64,000 nt of DNA from Lutispora thermophila DSM 19022 (GTDB lineage: Bacteria; Bacillota; Clostridia; Lutisporales; Lutisporaceae): positions 1-64,000 of the forward strand of contig NZ_FQZS01000009.1 in assembly GCF_900142105.1 (NCBI RefSeq), in the 5' to 3' direction. The notes under the pieces were generated by a model. The model was given only the letters and a program-made list of their open reading frames with translations. It searched no databases and was not told the origin of the DNA. This document shows positions 53,301 to 61,821 of this stretch, piece by piece (position 1 is the stretch's first letter; every line of letters starts with the position of its first letter). The translations under genes and the position numbers were made by a program.

Positions 53301-53777
53301 TTACATTTCCTCCCTTAGATTCTTTAGCAGTTCAGACACCTTGTCCACAGTCATAGCCGGATATACCTTGTCATTTACCGTCAACACCGGAGCCAATCCG
53401 CAAGCACCGAGACAAGATACTGTTTCAACAGTAAAGCCCAAGTCATCTGTTGTCTTCTTATTTTCTGACAAGCCCAGTTCTTCACGAAGCTTCTCAAGTA
53501 TAGGAATGGATTTTCTTACATGGCAAGCTGTTCCGTCACATATTTTGATGACGAATTTGCCCTTGGGCTCAAGGGAGAAGTTTTCGTAAAAAGTTGCCAC
53601 ACTGTAAATCCTTGCTTCACTAATTCCAAGCCTCTTTGCCAGATATGGAAAAACTTCTTTTGGCAAATAGCGATAATGCTCTTGTATGCCTTGAAGTATT
53701 CCTATAATCGCGCTGGGCTTGCAACCAAGTTCTTCAATAATATTGTCTACCACTTGGAAATCAATTGTTTGATTCAT
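53301..53777 (-). CDS. hydC: Hydrogenase small subunit, NuoE-like [2Fe-2S] protein
   Basis: The 158-residue protein has an N-terminal helical bundle (AIIGILQGIQEHYRYLP) and a thioredoxin-like [2Fe-2S] domain with ligands CDGTACHVR and CLGACGLAP. It is the third subunit of the HydABC complex, linking NADH oxidation in HydB to the H-cluster subunit. It lies one base before hydB, and 14 bases after the phosphatase gene. Confidence 0.93.
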   Translation of the reverse strand: MNQTIDFQVVDNIIEELGCKPSAIIGILQGIQEHYRYLPKEVFPYLAKRLGISEARIYSVATFYENFSLEPKGKFVIKICDGTACHVRKSIPILEKLREELGLSENKKTTDDLGFTVETVSCLGACGLAPVLTVNDKVYPAMTVDKVSELLKNLREEM

Positions 53778-53791
53778 ATATATCCTCCATT

Positions 53792-54967
53792 CTAGAAATA
53801 ACTAACCTTGATTCTTTTTCCCATTTCTTTTAAGCAGAGTGATAATTCCTCTACCAGTCTCATTTTAATATTAAACCCTATGGGCAGATCTGGATTTTGA
53901 TAGGCCGGATTGATAGCCTTGCCTACATAAAAGTTTATATCTGTAGCTTCCTCAAAAAGGGTTTTCGCTATAAGAGAGGCACCATCTTCTTTATAAATCC
54001 AGTCTGTGTACTTTCTGTTCTCTTTCAAATAATCCTTTGCATACTCCAGAACTCTGTTGATGGTGATGATTCCTTCTGTAACCAAATCAACACCTTCGAT
54101 TTTTGCTGTTGGAGGTATATCAGGATCTATATACTTAGGTATCCCTACTTCAAGAGGTTTTTTCAGGAACTCTGCTGCAAGAGTTGATGTAGTTCCACCG
54201 CAGACTATATGTTTTCCTTCTTTTGAAAAGAACAAGGACATCATCTTTCGCACATCCTTTGGATCTGCAGGCGGACCTATTAAAAGATTTACCGGCTTCC
54301 TCTGTCGAATCTTAACAGTACATACAGTAGTATCATCACCGGGTTTTCCTCCATAAAGGGAGTAGCACTCGTTAAGCAACATGCTGCTAAGCGTTTTAGC
54401 CGTAAGGCTCGGTTCATATATGTTTTCTAAGTACTTTATTATATCTTCTCTCTGCCATCCAAAATTAAGGGATGTTCCAACTCCAGCGTGAATGGCGCCA
54501 TCACTCACTGCAACAAAAGTATCTTCTTCATCAAGCTTTATATTGGATTTATATATTGTTTTATTATCAATTATTTCTAATGTCTTAGGGTAATCCATGT
54601 TCTTTCCTTTTCTTAAAAGTATTACATGGGGATTATCGTACTGAATGATCTCAGCTTCCATATTATCCGCAATTTGAATAATGGTAAATGTTGAGTAAGC
54701 CACTTGCCTTATTTTACAAATAGGAAGAGTCGATGCTATTGTAGTAACGCAATCCCTTACAGATAATCCATTTGCCATCATGGTGGATATGATTTTAGCA
54801 GTAAGAGTAGATAGGATACTTGCTTTTACTCCGCTTCCTAGTCCATCTGCTAAAACCACAACTGTGGAATTATCTCCCTGGACAACAACTTCCACATGAT
54901 CACCGCATAATTGTTCTCCGAATTTGTTTACGCTTACATAGCCTACATCAGTACATAAATCATTCAT
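53792..54967 (-). CDS. PP2C/SpoIIE-type phosphatase of the hydrogenase cluster
   Basis: The 391-residue protein has the PP2C aspartate motifs VVVLADGLGSGVKA, VAVSDGAIHAG and GKPGDDTTVC in its first 240 residues. A second region of about 150 residues follows (VRKMMSLFFSKEGKHIVCGG, FYVGKAINPAYQNPDLPIGF). I recall such phosphatases beside Fe-S/PAS hydrogenase-like proteins in Clostridia (hfs-type clusters). It overlaps the sensor gene by 8 bases. A redox-signalling role to the transcription of the hydrogenase is inferred. Confidence 0.82.
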   Translation of the reverse strand: MNDLCTDVGYVSVNKFGEQLCGDHVEVVVQGDNSTVVVLADGLGSGVKASILSTLTAKIISTMMANGLSVRDCVTTIASTLPICKIRQVAYSTFTIIQIADNMEAEIIQYDNPHVILLRKGKNMDYPKTLEIIDNKTIYKSNIKLDEEDTFVAVSDGAIHAGVGTSLNFGWQREDIIKYLENIYEPSLTAKTLSSMLLNECYSLYGGKPGDDTTVCTVKIRQRKPVNLLIGPPADPKDVRKMMSLFFSKEGKHIVCGGTTSTLAAEFLKKPLEVGIPKYIDPDIPPTAKIEGVDLVTEGIITINRVLEYAKDYLKENRKYTDWIYKEDGASLIAKTLFEEATDINFYVGKAINPAYQNPDLPIGFNIKMRLVEELSLCLKEMGKRIKVSYF

Positions 54968-56636
54968 CCATTAACGACTCCTTCAACTTTGTAAGTGCAA
55001 TCTTTGTTTCAGCAGTTGTCTCACCCAATAAGGATGCAATCTCTTGCACAGTTCTCATTTGCTTCTCAATAACTTTATCTGTAATTTCTATAGTGCTGCG
55101 TTTAATTGCTTCTTTCTTTTCTCTCTGCAGGGTTTCTTCAGTAACATCACGCATTATGCAGACAATGATATTATAGCTTCTATCATAAATAACCGTCTGA
55201 TCAACATATTTCTTATATTCCGGAAGATAAATGCTTTTATAATGGCATTCTCCACCCTTTTCATAGGCTTCTATGAAAGGTTGAGGATCAAGAATGCATA
55301 CAACATTTTCCCCCATTACATCTGTCTCGTTCCTTATGTTCAACATTTTACATGCAGCATCATTGATCTGCTGCACTTCAAAAGATTCATTAAGGACAAT
55401 AATGCCATTGGGAGTATTTTTTATTATATTATCAGAAAATGATTCTGCTTTTTCTTTTAAATAGGGCAGGCACATATGAAGGTTTGCCTTCCCTTGTAAT
55501 ACTGCCTTTGCCTTATCCCTGCATGTGTTATAACCACAGCTGCCGCAATTAAGTTCATCTTCAGGTTTGGTTTTTCCCATTTTCCTTAGGACTTCCTCTA
55601 TTGCTTTGGAACCTAAATTTACCTGGCGGGGCACAAGGGAGGGAAAGTCTTTCTTCAATTCTTCCTCTTGGTAATTCTCAACAGTAAAATCCTCATTTCC
55701 TGCATATTTATTTACAAACATATAATACTTCACTGGCGAAGAGTGCTTCTTATCCATTGCAGGACCACCAATACAGCTTCCTTTGCAAGCAGACATCTCT
55801 ACGAAGCATTTCTTCAGTTTCCCTTCGATTATATCCTCTATAGCAGGTATACAATTCTCAATTCCGTCAATAGCCATATATATATAATCCTGATTAGCTG
55901 CAGTCATTGTTCTCAATATGCCCCCTGAGGTAGGGAATAACCTAGCGCGGCTTTTATCATTATTGTCTTTATCATGTTTCAGTTCAATCTTTTTTTCTTC
56001 AAGCCAAGCTGTAAGTTCTTCAAAGGTAATTACGCAGTCAACCATTCCTCTATAGCTTTCTGCCTCTGCCTTTTTAGAAATACAAGGACCTATAAATACA
56101 GTTTTTGCCCCCGGGAATCTTCTCTTAATATCCATTGAATGGGCTTGCATGGGAGAAACAACTTGTGCCAAGTAAGGCAATGCTCTGGGGTAGTATTTTT
56201 GAATCAGCAAATTGACAGTATGACAGCAGGAAGAAATGATAACCTCTCCATTTCCATTATGTGTCAAGTGTTCATATTGCTTTTTCACAATTGTTGCACC
56301 TATAGCTGTTTCTTCAACTCCTGCAAAGCCAAGCTGACTTAAGGCCTCCTCCATGGAACTGATAGTGACCCCTTCATAGTTGGCCACAAAAGATGGGGCC
56401 AGACTTGCATAAACTGGTGCACCGCTTTTAATAAGCAATTTCGCTGATGATATATCGTTTCGTATGACCTTTGCATTTTGTGGACATACTACAAAACAAT
56501 TACCGCAGAGTATGCATTCTTCAGTAATGATATGAGCTTGGTTTTCGGAAAAACCAATGGATTTCACGGGGCAATGGCGTATACATTTATAACAATTTTT
56601 ACAATTTGCCTCTTTGAATTTGATGCACTCAGCCAT
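54960..56636 (-). CDS. Hydrogenase-like Fe-S sensor with PAS domain
   Basis: The 558-residue protein has two [4Fe-4S] sites (CKNCYKCIRHCP, CILCGNCFVVCP), then an H-cluster-type domain with altered motifs: SSCCHTVN in place of TSCCPxW, GPCISKKAE and SACKGSCIGGP. A further Fe-S motif (NCGSCGYNTCRDKA with a later Cys) and a PAS domain (PNGIIVLNESFEVQQI) follow. The cysteines that hold the H-cluster seem kept, but the Pro/Trp of L1 are lost. It looks like a sensory hydrogenase (HydS/HfsB type) reporting H2 or redox state to the phosphatase. Confidence 0.85.
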   Translation of the reverse strand: MAECIKFKEANCKNCYKCIRHCPVKSIGFSENQAHIITEECILCGNCFVVCPQNAKVIRNDISSAKLLIKSGAPVYASLAPSFVANYEGVTISSMEEALSQLGFAGVEETAIGATIVKKQYEHLTHNGNGEVIISSCCHTVNLLIQKYYPRALPYLAQVVSPMQAHSMDIKRRFPGAKTVFIGPCISKKAEAESYRGMVDCVITFEELTAWLEEKKIELKHDKDNNDKSRARLFPTSGGILRTMTAANQDYIYMAIDGIENCIPAIEDIIEGKLKKCFVEMSACKGSCIGGPAMDKKHSSPVKYYMFVNKYAGNEDFTVENYQEEELKKDFPSLVPRQVNLGSKAIEEVLRKMGKTKPEDELNCGSCGYNTCRDKAKAVLQGKANLHMCLPYLKEKAESFSDNIIKNTPNGIIVLNESFEVQQINDAACKMLNIRNETDVMGENVVCILDPQPFIEAYEKGGECHYKSIYLPEYKKYVDQTVIYDRSYNIIVCIMRDVTEETLQREKKEAIKRSTIEITDKVIEKQMRTVQEIASLLGETTAETKIALTKLKESLMDE

Positions 56637-56657
56637 TTGCTTCCTTCCCTTCTCTTT

Positions 56658-56903
56658 TTATTCCATTAGCCTTTTTACCACTTCATTCTCAAAGAAGGAT
56701 AGTGTGTTTTCTGGCCGCACCGAAAACAACTCATCACCTATTTTGACACATACTCCTCCTAAGCAATTGTTCATGCAAAAAGAGCCTTTCAAATCGACTT
56801 TAGCCTCCATATTCCTCTCTGCCAAAATTCTCTGAAGCTGCTCTATAACTTCTCGCGACCCTTTAAGGTGACATGCACTGCCGACACATATGGTTATTTC
56901 CAT
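56658..56903 (-). CDS. Thioredoxin-like [2Fe-2S] ferredoxin, proximal copy
   Basis: ATG at 56903 follows GGGAGAAG. The 81-residue protein (MEITICVGSACHLKGSREVI, then FCMNNCLGGVC) is a paralogue of the product at 49453-49695. It is the first gene of the hydrogenase operon and 21 bases before the sensor gene, so it may deliver electrons to the sensor. Confidence 0.82.
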   Translation of the reverse strand: MEITICVGSACHLKGSREVIEQLQRILAERNMEAKVDLKGSFCMNNCLGGVCVKIGDELFSVRPENTLSFFENEVVKRLME

Positions 56904-56970
56904 AAATACTTCTCCCGATTCACAGTTTGTTATTATTTTAACAATTTCTATAATGAAAAAGAAATATAAA

Positions 56971-57006
56971 AGCAGCATACGGATATATGAAGGTCCATAT
57001 GCCGCT
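56971..57006 (-). terminator. Terminator of the LysR gene
   Basis: On the minus strand AGCGGCATATGGA pairs with TCCGTATGCTGCT using two G-U pairs, followed by TTTATATTTCTTTTT. Confidence 0.7.
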
Positions 57007-57046
57007 ATAAATCAATTAATATAATATTCTAATAAGTTCAATCTTT

Positions 57047-57985
57047 CTAAAAATACTCTTTGAATGAAACTTCAGTTTTTGATTCATATAACTTGTTTAT
57101 AAATTTCTTATCCAATTTTGTGAATTTATACCCTTTTGGATAAATGAGCAGATCTTTGCTCTTGTTATTGGCTCCCTTGCATTTTCGCTGTACCAGATTA
57201 TATCTGTTTAGGAAAATATCCGGCACCGGGGACACCCACATGAAAGTTGCAGGTATGTTAGACAATAGCTCAAATTGATTGCCACGCTCATATAGGTATA
57301 TTTTCTTTTCAATACGCTGCGGTTCAGACTGTTTCTTTATGTCACCGGAAGACAGATAGGGTATGGTATTGTCTCCATGAATAATTTCAACATATTGAAT
57401 CAAATCATCGTAAAGGACTTCCTGAACCGTAGCAAGAGGATGGTCTTTTGACATCAATGCCAGATATTCAAATTCCCAGATAAGATTATGGGCCAGCCCT
57501 TTATCCTCTAAGTAATCCAGAAAATAGCTTTCATAAGCATTATCATATCTAATAATTCCAAGGTTAAATTTTCCTTCAACTATATTGTTTATTGTCTGCA
57601 TAGAATTTGTTTCCTGTACATTTATTTCAATTCCCTTATCCGGATCCAATCCAGCAACAAACTTAGTAAAGCCATGGGCTATATAGCTTACCCGAGGAAT
57701 AGAAATGCTAAACCTTTGAGTGTCTGGATCATCATGTTTAGATAATGCCATCATTTTGTCAATCTGCTCCAGTATGTTCCGTGCATACACCAAGAATTCA
57801 GCGCCTTTTTGCGTAGGCACTACTCCCTTGGAAGTCCTTTCAAAAATCATAAATCCCAGATGATCTTCAAGTTCTTTGATAGCCTTACTAAGATTAGGCT
57901 GCGCCATAAAAAGATTATCCGCTGCTTGTGTAATGGAGCCTGCCTTTTCCACTTCTATGGCATACTCTAAGTATTGTGTATTCAT
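57047..57985 (-). CDS. LysR-family transcriptional regulator
   Basis: ATG at 57985 follows GGGGTAG. The 312-residue protein has the LysR N-terminal HTH (MNTQYLEYAIEVEKAGSITQ, AADNLFMAQPNLSKAIKELE) and a periplasmic-binding-like effector domain. It is upstream of the hydrogenase operon on the same strand but has its own terminator. It might regulate that operon; the target is not visible. Confidence 0.88.
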   Translation of the reverse strand: MNTQYLEYAIEVEKAGSITQAADNLFMAQPNLSKAIKELEDHLGFMIFERTSKGVVPTQKGAEFLVYARNILEQIDKMMALSKHDDPDTQRFSISIPRVSYIAHGFTKFVAGLDPDKGIEINVQETNSMQTINNIVEGKFNLGIIRYDNAYESYFLDYLEDKGLAHNLIWEFEYLALMSKDHPLATVQEVLYDDLIQYVEIIHGDNTIPYLSSGDIKKQSEPQRIEKKIYLYERGNQFELLSNIPATFMWVSPVPDIFLNRYNLVQRKCKGANNKSKDLLIYPKGYKFTKLDKKFINKLYESKTEVSFKEYF

Positions 57986-58126
57986 ATGTTCTACCCCTTT
58001 AAACAATATACTATTGAGTAGTTTCATTTACATTTTAAAACACCTATCCATAATAAATAGGTGTTTCTTCTTCATAAATGCAGTTTTTATATTCAAAATC
58101 GCTATAGCAATTAATATCTTTTATTA

Positions 58127-58215
58127 TGGCGGAGAGGGCGGGATTCGAACCCGCGTGGGATTGCTCCCAAACTGATTTCGAGTCAGCCCCGTTATGACCA
58201 CTTCGATACCTCTCC
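58127..58215 (-). tRNA. tRNA-Ser, anticodon CGA
   Basis: The minus strand gives an 89-base tRNA with acceptor stem GGAGAGG/CCTCTCC, encoded CCA, GGTTCGAATCC T-loop, long variable arm and anticodon loop CTCGAAA. It reads UCG codons. Confidence 0.94.
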
Positions 58216-58224
58216 ATATATAAC

Positions 58225-58680
58225 CTATTTAGCTCTCTTTTTCCTAAAGAACTCTTTTAATATGTTGCTGCATTCTTCCTGAAGGATTCCTGCATATACC
58301 TCGCATTTATGATGAAACCAGTAATCTTCGAATGCATTTAAAACAGATCCAGCAGCTCCGGTTTTTGGATCCATAGCTCCAATATATAGCTTCTCGATTC
58401 TGGATTGAAGTATAGCACCGCTGCACATAAGACATGGTTCCAAGGTTACATACATGCTGCAGCCTATAAGCCTCCAACCGCCTAATATTTCACAGGCTTT
58501 CTTTATGGCAGTCATCTCTGCATGGCATGTAGCGTCCTTATCTGTTTCCCTGGTATTAAAAGCTTTAGATATGATGATTCCATCCTTTACAATAACAGCC
58601 CCTACAGGAACCTCGTCCATAGCTTCAGCTTTTTTTGCTTCATCCAATGCCATTTTCATAAAATATTCATGGGTGTCCAT
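58225..58680 (-). CDS. tadA: tRNA adenosine(34) deaminase
   Basis: The 151-residue zinc deaminase has HAE (53-55) with the catalytic Glu and the zinc pair C83-C86 in LEPCLMCSGAI, plus GAVIVKDGIII and MDPKTGAAGS. TadA converts A34 to inosine in tRNA-Arg(ACG). It lies 9 bases upstream of tRNA-Ser(CGA) in gene order; the arrangement near tRNA-Ser is common in Firmicutes. Confidence 0.9.
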   Translation of the reverse strand: MDTHEYFMKMALDEAKKAEAMDEVPVGAVIVKDGIIISKAFNTRETDKDATCHAEMTAIKKACEILGGWRLIGCSMYVTLEPCLMCSGAILQSRIEKLYIGAMDPKTGAAGSVLNAFEDYWFHHKCEVYAGILQEECSNILKEFFRKKRAK

Positions 58681-58764
58681 ATTTAAAATCCTTTATTTGC
58701 TTTATTGGCACACTATATTATTATATAAAAAATAATCTTCTTTAGCAATACCAATTAACTGAGT

Positions 58765-59649
58765 CTAAAAATCTGGAATCGCAAAGCCCTCCATAAAAGG
58801 TATTGGATTTGTCGATTGCCTTCCTATAGAAAAAGTCCAATGAAGATGTGGTCCGGTAGAATATCCTGTAGAACCTACATTGCCCACAATATCCCCCTTT
58901 TGCACCATATCTCCAACTTCCACACTTATGGTATCCAAATGACAGTATGATGTATATATATTGAGCCCATGATCTAAAATCACCGTATTGCCTGATGCAT
59001 TAAGCTCCATTGCAAGCACCACTTTCCCATTGTTAGATGCCATTACCGGAGTCCCCTTTTTAGCTTTAAAATCCAGACCCGAATGAACGCTGCTTCTTAC
59101 TCCGTTTACATAACGCATTGCGCCAAATTCCGTGTTTATTTCTGCGTCTACCGGAGCTATGAACACTCCTTCATATAGTGGCTGTGGGATAGGATTTGCT
59201 TTTGCCTTTGCAATATTCTCCGTATCCGAATTCAAATTTTCCTGGCTTTTCTTTTCTTGAACTTCTTTTGATACGGTTATGTAATCTTTTTTAAAATTCT
59301 TTTCTTTGATTATTATTGTATTTTCCACTTCTCTTAGAATTTTGCCTTCCCTAGATATGAGTATATCATATCTGTATTCCCCCGGCTCTGCAGTGCAACT
59401 AACACCAACTATGGCCAATTGGCCCTTTTTATATGGGAAAAATTTTTCTGATCTTGCTTTCAAATTCGATGTAACCTTAACCGTGTCATCAGGATTTATA
59501 CCTGATATATACACCATGAATGTATCTCCCTGGTAAAGAATTTTGTTAAAATAAGCTATATAAATAAGATCATCACAATAAACCGAGGAAATGGATATTA
59601 TAAATGTCATAGTAATTAATATTAGGGAAAATCTTTTTAAATATCTCAT
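58765..59649 (-). CDS. M23-family (LytM) peptidoglycan peptidase
   Basis: The 294-residue protein has a signal sequence (FSLILITMTFIISISSVYCD), an Ig-like middle with GINPDDTVKVTS, and a C-terminal M23 domain. That domain keeps the metal ligands H and D in HSGLDFKAKKGTPVMA and the HLHW motif. It cuts peptide cross-links in the cell wall or acts on a cell-wall partner. All catalytic residues appear present. Confidence 0.9.
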   Translation of the reverse strand: MRYLKRFSLILITMTFIISISSVYCDDLIYIAYFNKILYQGDTFMVYISGINPDDTVKVTSNLKARSEKFFPYKKGQLAIVGVSCTAEPGEYRYDILISREGKILREVENTIIIKEKNFKKDYITVSKEVQEKKSQENLNSDTENIAKAKANPIPQPLYEGVFIAPVDAEINTEFGAMRYVNGVRSSVHSGLDFKAKKGTPVMASNNGKVVLAMELNASGNTVILDHGLNIYTSYCHLDTISVEVGDMVQKGDIVGNVGSTGYSTGPHLHWTFSIGRQSTNPIPFMEGFAIPDF

Positions 59650-59859
59650 ATATAGTCTCCTGTGTCATATAACTTTATATATATATATTATATAATATTT
59701 TAACCTTCCCATGGAAGATCCTTTTCAATCAGGCAGAACTTTATTGAAATTTATTATTCCAAAAATTTTCCACAATAGATACCCTATGGTAATCACATGG
59801 TTCTTCATAAGAAATCCATTGAGAAACGTATAAAAATGAAATAGAAGAAATTTAACATT

Positions 59860-59883
59860 AAAACTGACCATTTGGTCAGTTTT
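59860..59883. terminator. Palindromic terminator after the repeat lipoprotein
   Basis: AAAACTGACC-ATTT-GGTCAGTTTT is a perfect 10-bp hairpin 11 bases past the stop codon on the minus strand. Confidence 0.8.
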
Positions 59884-59894
59884 AGTTTATCCTA

Positions 59895-60512
59895 CTATTT
59901 AGATATTAAGTAACAACCATTTAGCTTTAGATAATTGCCCTCTTTTACCGTAATATACTTTTCTCCTTCAAAATTATCATTTGTAATTATGCTATTTAAA
60001 TCTCCTTTACTATCCTTTGTGACTTCATAGTAAGCCAAACCTCCTTCAGAAACTACCTTATATTCACCAGCAGGTATTTCCTTTCCTATCTTATACATGC
60101 CTTCAGGATACTTACCGTCTTTTGCTTCCTGATTGGGGGCTTTGTCCGCCGATATCATCTTTGCAGCTCTTATCTCCAAGTATTGTCCTTCTGATACAGT
60201 CACATATCTGGTACCGCTAAAGTTATCATTAGCAATTATGCTTTCTAAGCTTCCAGTGCTGTCCTTAGATACTTGGAAATAAGCTAACCCCTCCGGTATG
60301 ATGAAATACTCCCCTGCAGGAATATCCTGACCTACCTTATACATACCTGCTTTTATATATTCATCCTGTGGTTTTTCTTCTTGCTTTGCACCTGTATTAT
60401 CTCCAGTTGGTGACGGTGTTTCATTTCCTCCTGCACATCCTGTTAATGTGCTCATAATAAATATAGCAATTACCAGAATAATCAAGTATGACTTTGCGAA
60501 CTTCTTACTCAT
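59895..60512 (-). CDS. Lipoprotein with two tandem extracellular repeats
   Basis: ATG at 60512 follows GGAGGAAAG. The 205-residue product has a lipoprotein signal (IFIMSTLTGC) and a low-complexity linker. It then has two homologous domains of about 65 residues, each reading GMYKVGQDIPAGEY or GMYKIGKEIPAGEY, LAYFQVSKDS or LAYYEVTKDS, and ending with NDNFSGTRYVTV or NDNFEGEKYITV. This is a known small repeat seen in Firmicute surface proteins, with no assigned function. Recent internal duplication is likely. Confidence 0.8.
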   Translation of the reverse strand: MSKKFAKSYLIILVIAIFIMSTLTGCAGGNETPSPTGDNTGAKQEEKPQDEYIKAGMYKVGQDIPAGEYFIIPEGLAYFQVSKDSTGSLESIIANDNFSGTRYVTVSEGQYLEIRAAKMISADKAPNQEAKDGKYPEGMYKIGKEIPAGEYKVVSEGGLAYYEVTKDSKGDLNSIITNDNFEGEKYITVKEGNYLKLNGCYLISK

Positions 60513-60593
60513 CAGCTTTCCTCCTGATTTATGATATACATATACATATGTTCTGCAATTTTTTTGATAAATATAACCATAAGCTTTAAAAAG

Positions 60594-60625
60594 AAAAAAC
60601 GATGCAGTCATAGACTTCATCGTTT
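60594..60625 (-). terminator. Intrinsic terminator of the aldolase-like gene
   Basis: AAACGATG and CATCGTTT pair on the minus strand, followed by TTTTCTTTTT. Confidence 0.75.
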
Positions 60626-60652
60626 CCCAACAATATCCTTCATGAGTAACAT

Positions 60653-61759
60653 TTATGTCAATTTCCCTCTGCATAATATCGGAATCTCTTTGATAACTTT
60701 GTCATGAGATACCAGATAGGCTTTGTCGTATAGGTTGCATACGGGACATATGTGATTTGGAATAATCTCCAGCTTGTCTCCTATTTTTATTTTGTCTCTT
60801 AGTTCTTTATTGTAAATGATAGCATGTTCATCAAATACTGAGTGGATATATGCATCTTTATATCCTTTTATGACACCCAATCCCTTGGTGGCACAAATAC
60901 CCTTATTTCTGGTCTGCATTGTTATACCCTTTGCTCCTACATCAGTAATAACCCGCTCCTCAGTAGGACGGCTAATTACAGTAGTAAGCACCGTTGCTGC
61001 GCATCGGTCATATGTCCCTATGGCATTTCCCTGGGAAGCATCCATTAGAATATATGTTCCTACCCTAAGTTCTGTAATGCCTTTCATAATATCAAAATCA
61101 AACATTGAGGAAGGAGTGGAACCTATACTGACGGTTTCTAACTTGCAGCCTAGTTCTTCTGCTAACTTTGCGAAGAACAAAGTTCTCTTCTGACTTTCAT
61201 CAAACAACTCTTTGCAATGTTCTACATTGTCTGCACCATAGGAATGCCCGTCATGAGAGAATATGCCCTTGAGATGCACATTTCTACATTTCTTTATATG
61301 GTTCACCAGATTAATAAAATCCTCTTCTTTTATTACACCTGACCGATTTTCTCCCACTTCTATTTCTATTAAAACCTGAGCCTTTTTATCCGCTCCTTCG
61401 AAAACCTCCTCCACCATACTCACTTGAGGTATGCTGTCAACTCCAAAGGATATATCCACTGCCTTTGCCAACTCCCTGATCCTCTTTAACTTGGCCCCGC
61501 CCACTATTTCGTTGGCAATGAATATGTCCTTCAATCCATTATCTGCCATAACCTCTGCCTCTCCAACTTTAGCTACGGCAATACCTTTTGCTCCGTATTC
61601 CTCCTGAAGCTTTGCCAAATAGGGCATCTTGTGAGTCTTGGTGTGAGGCCTTAGGTTTACATGATTTTTATCAGCATAGGATTGCATGAAGCAAATATTT
61701 TCTAAAAGCTTTTCCTCATCTATTATCAAGGCAGGAGTATCCAATTCTCTATAATCCAT
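60653..61759 (-). CDS. D-threonine aldolase / D-serine dehydratase-like PLP enzyme (fold type III)
   Basis: The 368-residue protein begins MDYRELDTPALIIDEEKLLE and has RPHTKTHK (37-44) with the PLP lysine K41. Later conserved parts are HDGHSYG, VSIGSTPS and a late HICPVCNLYD metal site. Members cleave D-threonine to glycine and acetaldehyde or dehydrate D-serine; which one cannot be told. It lies 62 bases after the threonine synthase gene on the same strand, which points to a threonine-linked role. Confidence 0.85.
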   Translation of the reverse strand: MDYRELDTPALIIDEEKLLENICFMQSYADKNHVNLRPHTKTHKMPYLAKLQEEYGAKGIAVAKVGEAEVMADNGLKDIFIANEIVGGAKLKRIRELAKAVDISFGVDSIPQVSMVEEVFEGADKKAQVLIEIEVGENRSGVIKEEDFINLVNHIKKCRNVHLKGIFSHDGHSYGADNVEHCKELFDESQKRTLFFAKLAEELGCKLETVSIGSTPSSMFDFDIMKGITELRVGTYILMDASQGNAIGTYDRCAATVLTTVISRPTEERVITDVGAKGITMQTRNKGICATKGLGVIKGYKDAYIHSVFDEHAIIYNKELRDKIKIGDKLEIIPNHICPVCNLYDKAYLVSHDKVIKEIPILCRGKLT

Positions 61760-61821
61760 TTACATCCCTCCGACAAACTTGCTTATGATTATATAATATT
61801 ATTTCATCATGTGAATTAACA

